Assembly (NCBI GenBank): GCA_029167225.1 | Contig: JARFNK010000022.1 | Coordinates: 29,408-93,407 of the forward strand | DNA: 64,000 nt | Reading direction: 5' to 3' | Origin: Sphingobium arseniciresistens | GTDB lineage: Bacteria; Pseudomonadota; Alphaproteobacteria; Sphingomonadales; Sphingomonadaceae | In this document: positions 51,033-60,765 of the stretch, piece by piece | Numbering within the stretch: the stretch's first letter is position 1 | Layout of the letters: each line of letters opens with the position of its first letter | The notes under the pieces: generated by a model | Seen by the model: only the letters and a program-made list of their open reading frames with translations | What the model was told of the DNA's origin: nothing | Database searches by the model: none | Position numbers and translations under genes: made by a program

Positions 51033-52153
51033 CCCGCCTTGCTTCCTTCCATCGGCGACCGCCCCGGAACGCAGGGATGGGTCGGGTAAGCCTCGCCATC
51101 CAGCTCCGTCGCCTCGCGGATCACCTCGCCCCTGTCGCCCGTGTCGCGCATCTCGTAGAGCTTGCCGAGCGCGAAGGTGAAGGGTCGATGCAGCACCATC
51201 ATCAGGCGGCCATCAAAGGCATGGAACAACATGCCGTGCCCACTGTCGCGCGCGAGCAGCGGCCCGAGTTGCTCCCACGGCCCATCGATTTCACCTGAGC
51301 GCGACCGGGCAAGCGCCTGCACATAACCTTTCGCGCCATAGCTGGACCACAGCATCAGCAATGTGCCAGCCTTCGTGCGAAGCAGCTCCGGTCCGTCCGT
51401 CACATAGGCGTTGCGGCCATCGGGCTGCTTCTGCCCCACGGCCCAGTTCGCTTCATCGGCCCGAAACAGCAGTCGGGGCGGGCCGGATGCGGACAGGTCG
51501 TCCTTGAGCGGGATCGCCTCCATCGTGCCGACCGTCGTCTGCAGCCAATCATGGGCATAGACCAGCCAGGGCTTGCCCTTGCGGTCGACATAGAGGGTGC
51601 CGTCCAGCGTCATCCGTTCCTTCGGGGCAATCGGCTCGCCATCATTCAGCAACCGATAGGGACCATCCGGGTGATCGGCGACGGCAAGCACCGTGGCGCG
51701 ACGATAGGATGTAGAGCGGCCCTCCCCGGCTATCGCCTTGTCGGCATTGTGGACGGTGGTGAACAGATACCATCTGCCCTTCCATTGATGCACCTCCGGC
51801 GCCCAGCTGCCGGCATTGGCCCATGTGTCTTCGGGCAGCACGAAGGCGAGCCTGGGCCTCGTCCAGTGCTTCAGATCGCGGCTGCTGTAGACCATCGTCC
51901 CCAGCCGCCGATCCCCCGTCATCGCAGCCTCATTGCGCGTGAACAGGAAATAGGTGCCGCTCGCCTTGTCCGCGACGAACCAGGGATCGTGCAGGCGCAT
52001 GTCGGTCATCACCAGCGGCGCTTCCGACCCTGCGCCAGATTGCACCGCGGCCGGAGTGGTCATGGGCATGACCGACAGGAACGCACCGGCAAGTCCCGTC
52101 AACAGGCGCTTTCCCACGGTCAAAGCCCTGCGTTCATCACATGCTGTTGCCAT
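51026..52153 (-). CDS. GH43-family glycosyl hydrolase, exported
   Basis: 375 residues, signal peptide after a charged leader (KRLLTGLAGAFLSVMPMTTP). Five-bladed propeller with MRLHDPWFVADKASGTYFLF (catalytic base Asp in HDPW), ANAGSWAPEVHQWKGRWYLF, MTLDGTLYVDRKGKPWLVYA (pKa-modulating Asp) and DGPELLRTKAGTLLMLWSSYG (catalytic acid Glu). These match GH43 arabinofuranosidases or arabinanases. The start lies inside the end of rhaT (17-bp overlap), so the genes are coupled. Confidence 0.87.
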   Translation of the reverse strand: MATACDERRALTVGKRLLTGLAGAFLSVMPMTTPAAVQSGAGSEAPLVMTDMRLHDPWFVADKASGTYFLFTRNEAAMTGDRRLGTMVYSSRDLKHWTRPRLAFVLPEDTWANAGSWAPEVHQWKGRWYLFTTVHNADKAIAGEGRSTSYRRATVLAVADHPDGPYRLLNDGEPIAPKERMTLDGTLYVDRKGKPWLVYAHDWLQTTVGTMEAIPLKDDLSASGPPRLLFRADEANWAVGQKQPDGRNAYVTDGPELLRTKAGTLLMLWSSYGAKGYVQALARSRSGEIDGPWEQLGPLLARDSGHGMLFHAFDGRLMMVLHRPFTFALGKLYEMRDTGDRGEVIREATELDGEAYPTHPCVPGRSPMEGSKAGC

Positions 52154-53222
52154 AGCCGATGACGACCGTCGCCAGTAGTAGCATGCCGATGCCGCCCCAG
52201 ACCGTCGCCTTCACCGAAGCCTGCGCATCCTTCCACTCCCGGAAGGCAAAGCCCCGGAGCGTGCCGAAGATGATGATGCTCGCCATGTGGATGGTCCAGG
52301 ACGAAAAGCCGAAGCGCCCCATCTGGCTTTCACCCATGGTGTAGAAGAAGAACTGGAAATACCAGGCGACGCCGGCGATCGCAGACAGCACATAGTTGCG
52401 CATGAGCGGCGGCGGCGATCCGTCGGCATCGGGAACGTTCTTCGCTCCCACTGGTGCGGGGCGCCCCAGCCACTGGCCCGCCGAGCGATTGCGCAGGATG
52501 AGCCACAGGCACCAGATGCCGTTGGTCACGAATCCGCCGAACATCACCAGGCACAGCACCGGCAGGCCGGTCCACAACGGCCCCGTACCCGCCGCAGCGG
52601 AAAGCGCCTTGATCGGCTCGCCGGCAGCAAGGCCGAAGGCGAAGCAGGCAGACATGATGCCAGAGAATATGGCGACCGCGATCCCCTTGCGGAAATTGAA
52701 CTCTGCCACCGTCGCGGCTTTCTGCTCAGCGCTCAGCGCTGCATTCTTGCGCGCGCCGGCAAAGGCGACGATGCAGATGCCGAGCAGCGTCAGCCCCAGG
52801 CCAAGCAGCACGATCCGCCCCGATACCGGCGTGATGAGTTTTTCGGTAAACTCGCCGGTGAACAGCGGAGGGATCAGCGTACCAAACACCGTGCAGAGCC
52901 CCAGCACCACCGCCATGCCCAGCGAAAGGCCGAGATAGCGCATAGTGAGGCCATAGGTCAGGCCGCCGAAGCCCCACAGCAAGCCGAAGAAGATCGGCCA
53001 CAGCAGGGTCGGCATCGGTGTCGCGCCAAGCACGCCGAGCAGATCATTGGTCTGGATCGAGGCGAAGAACCACGGCGCGAATGCCCAGGAGAAAATGCCG
53101 CCCGTCAGCCAGTAGATTTCCCAGGACCAGCGCTTGATGCCGCGAAACGGCACATAGAAGCTGGCCGAGGCAAGCCCACCGAGCCAGTGATAGAAAACGC
53201 CGAGCAGCGGATTAGGCGTCAT
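52137..53222 (-). CDS. rhaT: L-rhamnose/proton symporter RhaT-like
   Basis: 361 residues, about ten membrane segments. Recognisable RhaT blocks: GVFYHWLGGLASASFYVPFRG, WEIYWLTGGIFSWAFAPW, GLLWGFGGLTYGLTMRYLG. It imports L-rhamnose with protons. The start overlaps the lactonase stop by 4 bp (ATGA). It lies amid the rhamnose catabolic genes, which strengthens the substrate call. Confidence 0.9.
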   Translation of the reverse strand: MTPNPLLGVFYHWLGGLASASFYVPFRGIKRWSWEIYWLTGGIFSWAFAPWFFASIQTNDLLGVLGATPMPTLLWPIFFGLLWGFGGLTYGLTMRYLGLSLGMAVVLGLCTVFGTLIPPLFTGEFTEKLITPVSGRIVLLGLGLTLLGICIVAFAGARKNAALSAEQKAATVAEFNFRKGIAVAIFSGIMSACFAFGLAAGEPIKALSAAAGTGPLWTGLPVLCLVMFGGFVTNGIWCLWLILRNRSAGQWLGRPAPVGAKNVPDADGSPPPLMRNYVLSAIAGVAWYFQFFFYTMGESQMGRFGFSSWTIHMASIIIFGTLRGFAFREWKDAQASVKATVWGGIGMLLLATVVIGYGNSM

Positions 53223-54127
53223 AGTTCCAGCCCCAGTCTGTAAATGCGATTGGCGTTTCGCCCGAACAGGGCGCGGCGCTCATCCTCGGAAAAATCGGCG
53301 ACGATCGCATGATAGGCTTCCAGATAGCGATCGAGCGGCGCGAACAGCTTGTCGGTCGGAGAATCGCTCGCGAACATGCAGCGATCGATCCCGAACAACT
53401 CGATGGCTTCGCACACGAAGGCCGCAATGCGCTCCGTCGTCCAGTCGCGATAGATGAAGCCAAGGCCCGATAGCTTGATCGCGACATGCGGAATGGCCGC
53501 CAGCGACTGCAAGCCGTAGCGCCAGCGGGTGATGCCTTCCCTGTCCGTGGTCACGGGCATGCCGACGTGGTTGATGATCACCGGCACTTCGGGATGACGG
53601 GCGATCAGCGGCGCCAGCCCGGCCATCTGCCCGGCATAGCATTGCAGGTCGAAGGAGAGGCCATATTTGCCGAGCAGGCCAAAGCCCGACCACCACTGGT
53701 CGTCCTGCGTCACGTCATGCGGGGTATAGGTTCGCATGGGATTGGTGTGCCAGTTCACGATCTGGCGGATACCCCGGACATGGGGATGCGCGGCATGCGC
53801 TTCCAACAGCGGTTCCACGGCGGCATCGTCAAGCGGCGCGAAGGCGACGATGGCATTGGGCAAGCCGCGCGCCGAGGATATGCCTTCCAGCCACCGCGTT
53901 TCGTCAAGCGCCTGGTCCGGGTGAGCACCGGCATCGATATGCACGGCCCCCACGACGTTCCATTTGGCCGTGTCGGCCAGATAGTCATCGAGGCCATAAT
54001 CCTTAGCGATGGCTTCCGCGCTGCCATTGGGTCCGTCTTCGGAAAAGGGCGCGGTCAGCCATGGATAACGAATGGCCTTCAGGTCCCACAGATGAACATG
54101 GGCATCTACGAAGGGAATGGTGCTCAT
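53219..54127 (-). CDS. Amidohydrolase-family L-rhamnono-1,4-lactonase (probable)
   Basis: 302 residues from ATG 54127 (MSTIPFVDAHVHLWDLK), with GGAGAGG upstream. An amidohydrolase_2 TIM barrel: metal-binding DAHVHLWD, VIINHVGMPV (His), CMFASDSPTDKL (Asp). The fold matches fuconolactonase-type sugar lactonases. Given the neighbours it should open the L-rhamnonolactone made by the 1-dehydrogenase. The next gene upstream ends 155 bp away. Confidence 0.85.
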   Translation of the reverse strand: MSTIPFVDAHVHLWDLKAIRYPWLTAPFSEDGPNGSAEAIAKDYGLDDYLADTAKWNVVGAVHIDAGAHPDQALDETRWLEGISSARGLPNAIVAFAPLDDAAVEPLLEAHAAHPHVRGIRQIVNWHTNPMRTYTPHDVTQDDQWWSGFGLLGKYGLSFDLQCYAGQMAGLAPLIARHPEVPVIINHVGMPVTTDREGITRWRYGLQSLAAIPHVAIKLSGLGFIYRDWTTERIAAFVCEAIELFGIDRCMFASDSPTDKLFAPLDRYLEAYHAIVADFSEDERRALFGRNANRIYRLGLEL

Positions 54128-54282
54128 CACCTCTCCTATGGCTGGAGCGAACCCTGCTCCGGTGGCATGCGAGCGAATGCTCAAGGTCTGGACGCGGCTT
54201 CTGCTGAACGGATATTTCGGCCCGGCCGAGAAGCACGCGAACTGGTGTGCCGGTCCTTGCGTCCGGTCACACCCTATTGCGG

Positions 54283-55032
54283 TCAGAAGGTCGTGCGTCC
54301 GCCCGACGTGTCGAAGGTCGACGCGGTGGTGAAGGAGCATTCCTCGCTGGCCATGAAGCACACCATCGCAGCGGATTCGCTGACTTCGCCCAGGCGGCCC
54401 ATGGGGATCTTCGAGCGCATATAGTCGACCTGGCTCTGCGGCAGCTGCGCCAGGATGGGGCTTTCGAAAGTCGCCGGGGTGAGCGCATTGGCGATGACGC
54501 CCTTGCCCGCCAGTTCCTTGCCCAGCGACTTGGTGAGGCCGATCACGCCCGCCTTGCTTGCCGAATAGGCGCTGGCGTTGGGATTGCCCTCCTTGCCCGC
54601 GACCGACGCCAGGTTCACGATCCGCCCATAGCCGTTCTCGAGCATGTACGGCGCGACGGCGCGGTTGCAGTAGAACAGGCCATTGAGGTTGATGTCGATC
54701 ACCCGCCGCCAACTGTCGAGCGGATATTCCCACACGGTTGCAGTCGCACCCGTGATGCCGGCCGAACAGACCAGGACGTCGATCTTGCCCAGCGCTTCGG
54801 CACTGGCCTTGGCAGCCGCTTCGACCGCCGCCTGATCTGACACGTCGAGCGCGACCACGAAGCTCGCGCCGACTTCATCCTTGGCCGCCGCCAGCGTTTC
54901 CGCGCTCAGATCCCATAGTGCGACCTTGCCGCCTTCCGCGACGATGCGTGCAGCGACCTGCTTCCCCAGGCCCGACGCGCCGCCCGTGATGATGGCGCAG
55001 CGCCCTTCATAGCGTCCTGCAAAAACGCTCAT
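54283..55032 (-). CDS. 2-keto-3-deoxy-L-rhamnonate 4-dehydrogenase (SDR, LRA5-type)
   Basis: 249 residues. Short-chain dehydrogenase: TGGASGLGKQVAARI cofactor loop, NAG-equivalent SAGITG, catalytic Ser in NLASVAG and YSASKAG (Tyr/Lys). It oxidises 2-keto-3-deoxy-L-rhamnonate to the 2,4-diketo acid in the non-phosphorylating route known from Sphingomonas. Substrate is inferred from the overlap (4 bp) with the following-step hydrolase gene. Confidence 0.85.
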   Translation of the reverse strand: MSVFAGRYEGRCAIITGGASGLGKQVAARIVAEGGKVALWDLSAETLAAAKDEVGASFVVALDVSDQAAVEAAAKASAEALGKIDVLVCSAGITGATATVWEYPLDSWRRVIDINLNGLFYCNRAVAPYMLENGYGRIVNLASVAGKEGNPNASAYSASKAGVIGLTKSLGKELAGKGVIANALTPATFESPILAQLPQSQVDYMRSKIPMGRLGEVSESAAMVCFMASEECSFTTASTFDTSGGRTTF

Positions 55033-55886
55033 CCCAGCACCTCGTCACCCAGATGACGCCATGCGACGACATTCTGCTTCTGCGTGCCTAGCTTGGCGAT
55101 GCCCAGTTCCATGACGTCGCCAGCCTTGAGGTAGATCGCCTCGGGCTTCTTGCCCTCGCCCACGCCCGGAGGCGTGCCGGTGATCAGCAGGTCGCCGGGA
55201 TAGAGCGTGATATATTCGCTGACATAGGAAATCAGCTGCTTGATGTTGAAGATCATCGTCTTCGTGTTGCCGGTCTGCATCCGCGTGCCGTTGACGTCGA
55301 GATACATGTCGAGGTCCTGCTGGTCGCCGACCTCATCAGGCGTCACCAGCCAGGGGCCCACCGGGCAGAAGGTATCATGCCCCTTGCCCTTGCTCCACTG
55401 GGTGCCGCGCTGCTTCTGGTTGAAGCGTTCGGACACGTCGTTGACCAGCACGTAGCCAGCCACCTTGTCCAGCGCCTCGTCCTCGGAGACATAGCGACAG
55501 GTCTTGCCGATGATGACGCCCAGCTCGACTTCCCAGTCGCCATGCGTCGATCCCTTGGGCAGCACGACATCGTCATAAGGGCCGCTGAGCGAAGACAGCG
55601 CCTTCATGAACATCATCGGCTCGGTCGGGATCGGCAGGTTGGATTCGATCGCATGGTCCTCATAGTTGAGACCGATGGCGACGATCTTGCCGATGCCCTT
55701 GAGCGGCACGCCATAACGCGGCGCACCCTCGACGACGGGCAGCGCGGACGCATCGGCGCCAAGCGCCGTGCCCAGCGTCTCGATGGTCAGTTCGCTGACG
55801 ATACCCGACAGGTCGCGAATGGCGCCATCCGCATCGACGATGCCCGGCTTTTCCTGGCCCTTGGGGCCATAACGGCAGAGTTTCAT
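55029..55886 (-). CDS. 2,4-diketo-3-deoxy-L-rhamnonate hydrolase (FAH family, LRA6-type)
   Basis: 285 residues of the fumarylacetoacetate hydrolase fold: KIVAIGLNYEDHAIES, MFMKALSSLSGPYDDV, HGDWEVELGVIIGKTCRYV (metal ligands Glu) and DLLITGTPPGVGEG. LRA6 enzymes split the 2,4-diketo acid to pyruvate and L-lactate. The presence of all preceding steps and of lutABC nearby supports this over other FAH hydrolases. Confidence 0.88.
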   Translation of the reverse strand: MKLCRYGPKGQEKPGIVDADGAIRDLSGIVSELTIETLGTALGADASALPVVEGAPRYGVPLKGIGKIVAIGLNYEDHAIESNLPIPTEPMMFMKALSSLSGPYDDVVLPKGSTHGDWEVELGVIIGKTCRYVSEDEALDKVAGYVLVNDVSERFNQKQRGTQWSKGKGHDTFCPVGPWLVTPDEVGDQQDLDMYLDVNGTRMQTGNTKTMIFNIKQLISYVSEYITLYPGDLLITGTPPGVGEGKKPEAIYLKAGDVMELGIAKLGTQKQNVVAWRHLGDEVLG

Positions 55887-55917
55887 GACTGTTCTCGCTT
55901 CTTTTCGATCAATGCGA

Positions 55918-57111
55918 TCAATGGGTGTAGGGACGGTGCATCGCGATCTCGCGATTGAGCTCGACGCCGAAGCCGGGCGCGTCGAGCGCGCTGGCCTTCA
56001 GCCGGCCATTTTGCGGCACCGGCTCGCCGATCAGCTGCGGATGGAACATCGGCACGACTTCCGTCGGCCCCGGATGCATCATCAGGAACTCGGCGAACGG
56101 GCTGTTGTGGCGCGTGATGACGAAATGATAGCTGTAGACAGACGAGCCATGCGGCACGACCATCTTGCCATGGGCATCGGCCAGCGCGCTGATCTTGAGC
56201 AGCTCGGTCACGCCGCCGCACCAACCGACATCGGGCTGGATGATGTCGCAGCAATCCATTTCCATGAGCATACGGAAGCCCCAGCGGGTCGCTTCATGCT
56301 CGCCGGTCGTCACCAGCATGCCCTTGGGCACGTTGTTCTTGAGCTGCTGATAGCCCCAATAATCGTCCGGGCTGATCGCCTCCTCGATCCACTTGAGGCC
56401 ATGTTCATGCGCGGCAATGGCAAGGCGGGTCGCATAGTCGACGTCCAGCGCCATCCAGCAATCCCACATCAGCCAGAAGTCGTCGCCGACCTTGGCGCGC
56501 ATGTCGGTCAGTTCGGCGATGTTCTTCTTCAGCCCCTCGACGCCCTCGGCCGGGCCGTGGTGCAGCGGCATCTTGCCGCCGATGAAGCCGAAGTCCTTGG
56601 CGACATCGGGACGCGCGCCGGTGGCGTAGAACTGCAGCTCGTCGCGCACCGCGCCGCCCAGCATGTGATAGACCGGCTCCTGCCGCAGCTTGCCCAGCAG
56701 ATCCCACAGCGCCAGGTCGACGCCGGAGATGGCGTTCACGACCAGCCCCTTGCGGCCATAATATTGGGTCGAGAAGTACATCTGGTCCCAGATCTTCTCA
56801 TAATCCGTGGGGGAGCGCCCTTCGAGGAAGCGGGCGAGATGCTTCTCCACGATATAGGCCGCCGGCTCGCCGCCCGTCGTCACCGCGAAGCCGACCGTGC
56901 CGTCCTCGGCCTCGATCTCCACCACCAACGTGCCCAGCACGTTGATCCCGAAGCTCTGGCGGGACTGGCGATATTCCGGGTAGCGCGACATCGGCGTCGC
57001 AATGTGATTGTCGATCCAGTGGCCTTCACCCTGATCATGATAATCTGCACCACCTCCACGCACGGTAAAGGCGCGGACATGCTTGATCTTCGACAAGGTC
57101 GATATCGGCAC
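55918..57111 (-). CDS. rhmD: L-rhamnonate dehydratase
   Basis: 397 residues of the enolase superfamily. [53 protein letters not shown] (Mg-binding Asp), [10 protein letters not shown] and [14 protein letters not shown] (further Mg ligands), and [13 protein letters not shown] (catalytic His) match rhamnonate dehydratases. It converts L-rhamnonate to 2-keto-3-deoxy-L-rhamnonate. First gene of a seven-gene minus-strand operon (rhmD, FAH, SDR, lactonase, rhaT, GH43, esterase). Divergent from the IclR regulator. Confidence 0.93.
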   Translation of the reverse strand: MPISTLSKIKHVRAFTVRGGGADYHDQGEGHWIDNHIATPMSRYPEYRQSRQSFGINVLGTLVVEIEAEDGTVGFAVTTGGEPAAYIVEKHLARFLEGRSPTDYEKIWDQMYFSTQYYGRKGLVVNAISGVDLALWDLLGKLRQEPVYHMLGGAVRDELQFYATGARPDVAKDFGFIGGKMPLHHGPAEGVEGLKKNIAELTDMRAKVGDDFWLMWDCWMALDVDYATRLAIAAHEHGLKWIEEAISPDDYWGYQQLKNNVPKGMLVTTGEHEATRWGFRMLMEMDCCDIIQPDVGWCGGVTELLKISALADAHGKMVVPHGSSVYSYHFVITRHNSPFAEFLMMHPGPTEVVPMFHPQLIGEPVPQNGRLKASALDAPGFGVELNREIAMHRPYTH

Positions 57112-57185
57112 TCAAACTTCTCCCGAAAACACGATTACGGTCATCCAGCTTGCGCCCGCCGCGAAGCGGATGCAGAACGTACCAC

Positions 57186-57208
57186 AATGTGGAAATCAAT
57201 CACACATT
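57186..57208. promoter_or_regulatory. AATGTG-N11-CACATT palindrome in the rhmD/iclR divergent promoter
   Basis: AATGTGGAA-ATCAA-TCACACATT at 57186-57208, between the rhmD start (57111) and the IclR start (57304). Outer arms AATGTG and CACATT are perfect inverted repeats. It is the best copy of a motif also seen, more loosely, at 39691, 39941 and 63574. Likely operator of the adjacent IclR regulator. Confidence 0.55.
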
Positions 57209-57303
57209 GGTTCAATTTCTGGAGGTCTGAGCTGGAATGGCATGAGCCTGTCCTCTCCCCTTACCTCTTTACTTTCTCACCTTATGGGATAGGATATTAG
57301 TAG

Positions 57304-58131
57304 ATGAGACAAAACGCGTCAAACACAGAATCGGAAGCGGGCGAGGAAAAATCGAAAACGCAGGGCAGCCAGACGCTGCTCCGCGGCCTCGACCTGCTTG
57401 ACAAGGTGGTGGACGGCCCGGTCAAACTGGCCGAGCTGTCTGCGCGCATGGGCCTGACACGGTCCACCACGCACCGCCTTGCCAACGCTCTCATCGATCG
57501 CGGATTCCTGACATTCCTGCCCCGCGAGGGCTATCAGCTCGGCCCCAAGCTGCTGCAGCTGGGCTTCCTGGCGCAGAGCCAGGCCGACGTCGTGCAGATC
57601 GCCCGGCCCCGGCTTGAGGATCTGGCGACGCTCAGCGAGGATACGGTGCATCTGGGCCGCCTCGACAACGGCCATGCGCTCTATCTGGACAAGATCCCCG
57701 GTCGCCGGCGCGTGGAGATTTCGAGTCGGATCGGCGACCGCCAGCCGCTGACATCGACGGGACTCGGCAAGGCGCTGCTGCTCGACGACAATGAAGGCAC
57801 CTGGCACCGCATCTTCGACGAGGATCAGGCCGCCGGCGCTCCCCATGCGGACTATGATGTCTGGGTCGACCGGATGCGCGGCTATGCCGAAATGGGCCGT
57901 ACCTTCGACCTTGAAGAGAATGAGGACCAGATCCGTTGCGTCGCCGCGCCGATCCGCGATGCATCCGGCGCCATTGTCGCCGCGATCAGCGTGTCGAGCG
58001 CCGCCCAATATATGGATGACGCCCGCATGGGATCGCTGAGCGACGAAGTGCTTGGCACGGTTCACAAGATCAGCGCCGATCTGGGCTGGAGCCCCGGCGT
58101 CAAGCCACCCCGCCGCGCGACGCGGCGATAG
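57304..58131 (+). CDS. IclR family transcriptional regulator of the rhamnose/pectin locus
   Basis: 275 residues. After a polar N-terminal tail, the IclR winged helix spans about residues 22-85 (LLRGLDLLDKVVDGPVKLAE, MGLTRSTTHRLANALIDRG). The effector domain follows (VHLGRLDNGHALYLDKI, TSTGLGKALLLDD, CVAAPIRDASGAIVAAISVS). IclR/KdgR-type proteins control pectin and sugar-acid catabolism and commonly respond to 2-keto-3-deoxy sugar acids; the effector here is unknown. Divergent from rhmD and first in a plus-strand run with the rhamnose dehydrogenase. Confidence 0.9.
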   Translation: MRQNASNTESEAGEEKSKTQGSQTLLRGLDLLDKVVDGPVKLAELSARMGLTRSTTHRLANALIDRGFLTFLPREGYQLGPKLLQLGFLAQSQADVVQIARPRLEDLATLSEDTVHLGRLDNGHALYLDKIPGRRRVEISSRIGDRQPLTSTGLGKALLLDDNEGTWHRIFDEDQAAGAPHADYDVWVDRMRGYAEMGRTFDLEENEDQIRCVAAPIRDASGAIVAAISVSSAAQYMDDARMGSLSDEVLGTVHKISADLGWSPGVKPPRRATRR

Positions 58132-58159
58132 TTACACCACCCAGGAAGGAAGCCGTCCC

Positions 58160-58924
58160 GTGAAGCTGCTTGAAGGCAAAACCGTTCTCGTCACCGGTGC
58201 ATCGACCGGCATCGGCCGCGCCGCCGCCATCGGCGCCGCGCAGCATGGCGCCGATGTCGTCATCAACTATGCGCATAGCGATGGGCCGGCGCAGACCTGT
58301 GTCGAGGCCATCGAAGCCCTTGGCCAGCGCGCCATCGCGGTGAAGGGTGACGTCGCCGATCCGCAGACCGCGCAGGATTTCGTGGCGAAGGCCGTGGACG
58401 CCTTCGGCAAGGTCGACGTGATGGTCAGCAATGCCGGCATCTGCCCGTTCCACGCCTTTCTCGACATGCCGGTCGAGACGGTGGAGCGCACCTTCCGGGT
58501 CAACCTGCACGGCGCCTATTATATGGTGCAGGCCGCCGCGCAGCAGATGGTCAAGCAGGGCCATGGCGGCTCGATCATCGCCGTCTCCTCCATCTCCGCG
58601 CTGGTGGGCGGCGAGTTCCAGACCCATTACACCCCGACCAAGGCCGGCGTGCATTCGCTGATGCAGTCGACCGCGATCGCGCTCGGCAAGCATGGCATCC
58701 GCTGCAACAGCGTGCTGCCCGGCACGATCCTGACCGAGATCAACAAGGATGATCTCGCCGATGAGGAGAAGCGCCGCTACATGGAAGAGCGCACGCCGCT
58801 CGGCCGCCTCGGCCAGCCCGAGGACATGGCCGGCCCGATCGTCTTCCTCGCATCGGACATGGCAGCCTATGTCACCGGCGCCGCGCTGCTGGTTGACGGC
58901 GGCATGTTCGTGAACCTGCAATGA
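58160..58924 (+). CDS. L-rhamnose 1-dehydrogenase (SDR, LRA1-type)
   Basis: 254 residues from GTG 58160, with AGGAAGG upstream; the ATG-started frame reaching back to 58052 overlaps iclR and looks non-coding. Motifs: TVLVTGASTGIGRAAAIGAA, NYAHSDGPAQ (cofactor selectivity region), SNAGICPFHAF, VSSISAL and HYTPTKAGVHSL (Tyr-x3-Lys). It oxidises L-rhamnose to the lactone with NAD(P)+. Homology to the Sphingomonas-type enzyme and gene context agree. Confidence 0.9.
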   Translation: MKLLEGKTVLVTGASTGIGRAAAIGAAQHGADVVINYAHSDGPAQTCVEAIEALGQRAIAVKGDVADPQTAQDFVAKAVDAFGKVDVMVSNAGICPFHAFLDMPVETVERTFRVNLHGAYYMVQAAAQQMVKQGHGGSIIAVSSISALVGGEFQTHYTPTKAGVHSLMQSTAIALGKHGIRCNSVLPGTILTEINKDDLADEEKRRYMEERTPLGRLGQPEDMAGPIVFLASDMAAYVTGAALLVDGGMFVNLQ

Positions 58925-59781
58925 GGTCGCGCCGCGCCATCCCCATGCTGTCGGCTGCGACCGCGCTGTTGATGAGCGCGGCACCCGCCCTTGCTGCGCC
59001 CACGGCTTCTGCCCCGGCACCTTTGGCCCCTTCCGCTTCGGCACGCCCCGGCAGCAATATCCTGATCGCCGGGGATTCCACGGCCTCCAACTACAAGGCC
59101 GCCAATTATCCGCAGACCGGCTGGGGCATGATGCTCGGCTGCGGCCTTGCGCCGGGCATCCGGGTGATCAATCACGCGATGGGCGGCCGCAGCACCCGCA
59201 CCTTCCTGACGGAGGGGCGCTGGCACACGCTGATGGCCGACCTGTTGCCCGGCGACACCGTGCTGATCCAGTTCGGCCATAATGATGCGTATCGGGCCAA
59301 GCCGGAACGCTTCGCCGCCGCCACGACCGATTATCGCAACAACCTGTTGCGGTTCATTCTCGACGTGAAGAGCGCCGGGGGCGTGCCCGTGCTCGTCACC
59401 CCGGTCGCGCGCCGGTCCTTCGGGGCAGATGGACGGGCCAAGGCCGACTTCGCCGAATATTCCGCCGTCGTGCGCGAACTCGCCGGCCTTACCCATACGC
59501 CGCTGATCGATCTGGAAGCGCTCTCCCGCGCCTGGGTCGACAAGGCCGGGCAAGAGGGATCGCGCGCCTATTATCTGCATTACAAGGCGGGGGAAGCCCT
59601 GCCCGGCTTTCCCAAGGGGATCGCCGACGACACCCATTTCAGCGAACTGGGCGCCCGCGGCGTCGCCAATCTGGTGGCCGGCGCGCTCAAGGGGCTAAAC
59701 CTGCCGATATCGGGCCAGGTGCTGGATGCCCGCCCCGCTCTGGAACGCACCACAGCCCTTGGGAAGACGAGCTGCCAATGA
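58921..59781 (+). CDS. Second rhamnogalacturonan acetylesterase-like SGNH hydrolase (CE12)
   Basis: 286 residues with signal peptide (to about LAAPTA) and a short Ala/Pro/Ser linker. SGNH blocks: ILIAGDSTASNYK (Ser), GGRSTRTF (Gly), LIQFGHNDAYR (Asn), DDTHFSELGA (Asp/His). Smaller than the first CE12 (40245) because it lacks the N-terminal beta-sandwich, so the two are likely to differ in substrate or position. Overlaps the dehydrogenase stop by 4 bp. Confidence 0.88.
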   Translation: MRSRRAIPMLSAATALLMSAAPALAAPTASAPAPLAPSASARPGSNILIAGDSTASNYKAANYPQTGWGMMLGCGLAPGIRVINHAMGGRSTRTFLTEGRWHTLMADLLPGDTVLIQFGHNDAYRAKPERFAAATTDYRNNLLRFILDVKSAGGVPVLVTPVARRSFGADGRAKADFAEYSAVVRELAGLTHTPLIDLEALSRAWVDKAGQEGSRAYYLHYKAGEALPGFPKGIADDTHFSELGARGVANLVAGALKGLNLPISGQVLDARPALERTTALGKTSCQ

Positions 59782-60761
59782 CCGCGATCGACCGGCGCAC
59801 CCTCATCACTGCAGCCGCGCTTTCGGGCCTGGCCGCGCCTGCCGCCGCTGCGACACTCGGGCAATCCATCCCCGTGCCGCAGGGCTTCACGCGCTTTCCG
59901 ATCTGGAAAGGCCCTGCGCCGGGCGGTGAGAAGGTGACGGTCAAGGAGGAGGAAGCGCTCCGCAAGCCGGACGGTCCGGCGGACGACAGCTTCTTTGCCC
60001 ATATCGTGACCCCGACCCTCACCATGCTGCGCCCTGCCCGCCCGAACGGCGCAGCGATGCTACTGATCCCCGGCGGCGGCTATACCCGCGTCGCCATCGG
60101 TCACGAGGGCTATGCCATCGCCCGCCGCTTCGCCGAAGCCGGCTACACTTGTTTCGTCCTGCTCTATCGCCTGCCCGCCGATGGCTGGGCGGCCGGAGCC
60201 GACGCCCCGTTGCAGGACGCCCAGCGCGCCTTGCGCGTAATCCGCAGCCTTGCACCGCGCGAGCAGTTCAGCCCCGAGCGGATCGGCGTGATCGGCTTTT
60301 CGGCGGGTGGCCATCTTGCCGCATGGCTCTCGACCCGCGCCCCGCGCGAAACCTATGCGCCCAGGGACGCCATCGACCGCGAGCCCCTGAACCTTTCCGT
60401 CGCCGGGCTCATGTATCCGGTCATCATGATGGAAGGGCCTGATGTTCATCAGGGATCGCGCACGCAGCTGCTCGGCCCCAATCCTTCGCCGGAGCGCATG
60501 AAGGCCTATTCCATGAACATGGATGTGATGGCGACCGGCGCGCCGCCCGTCTTCCTCGCCCATGCGCTGGACGACCGGTCGGTGCCGCCCGAAAACAGCC
60601 TTGCGATGCTCGCCGCCCTGCGCGCGCTCAAGGTGCCGACAGAGTGCCATCTGTTCGAAAATGGCGGCCATGGCTTTGGCCTGCTGCCCCCCACGTCGCC
60701 GGCCGCGCCAGTGCTGTGGCCCGATCTCTTCCTGTCCTTCGCACGACGCCACGGGGTCTGA
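59778..60761 (+). CDS. Exported alpha/beta hydrolase, polysaccharide esterase-like
   Basis: 327 residues. Tat-like leader (IDRRTLITAAALSGLA). MLLIPGGGYTRVAIGHEGYA (oxyanion), GVIGFSAGGHLAAWL (nucleophile Ser), LAHALDDRSVPPENSL (Asp) and ENGGHGFGLLP (His). It resembles acetyl-xylan or feruloyl esterases in pectin loci. Overlaps CE12 by 4 bp. The paralogue at 50172 lacks the signal peptide. Confidence 0.83.
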   Translation: MTAIDRRTLITAAALSGLAAPAAAATLGQSIPVPQGFTRFPIWKGPAPGGEKVTVKEEEALRKPDGPADDSFFAHIVTPTLTMLRPARPNGAAMLLIPGGGYTRVAIGHEGYAIARRFAEAGYTCFVLLYRLPADGWAAGADAPLQDAQRALRVIRSLAPREQFSPERIGVIGFSAGGHLAAWLSTRAPRETYAPRDAIDREPLNLSVAGLMYPVIMMEGPDVHQGSRTQLLGPNPSPERMKAYSMNMDVMATGAPPVFLAHALDDRSVPPENSLAMLAALRALKVPTECHLFENGGHGFGLLPPTSPAAPVLWPDLFLSFARRHGV

Positions 60762-60765
60762 GCCG

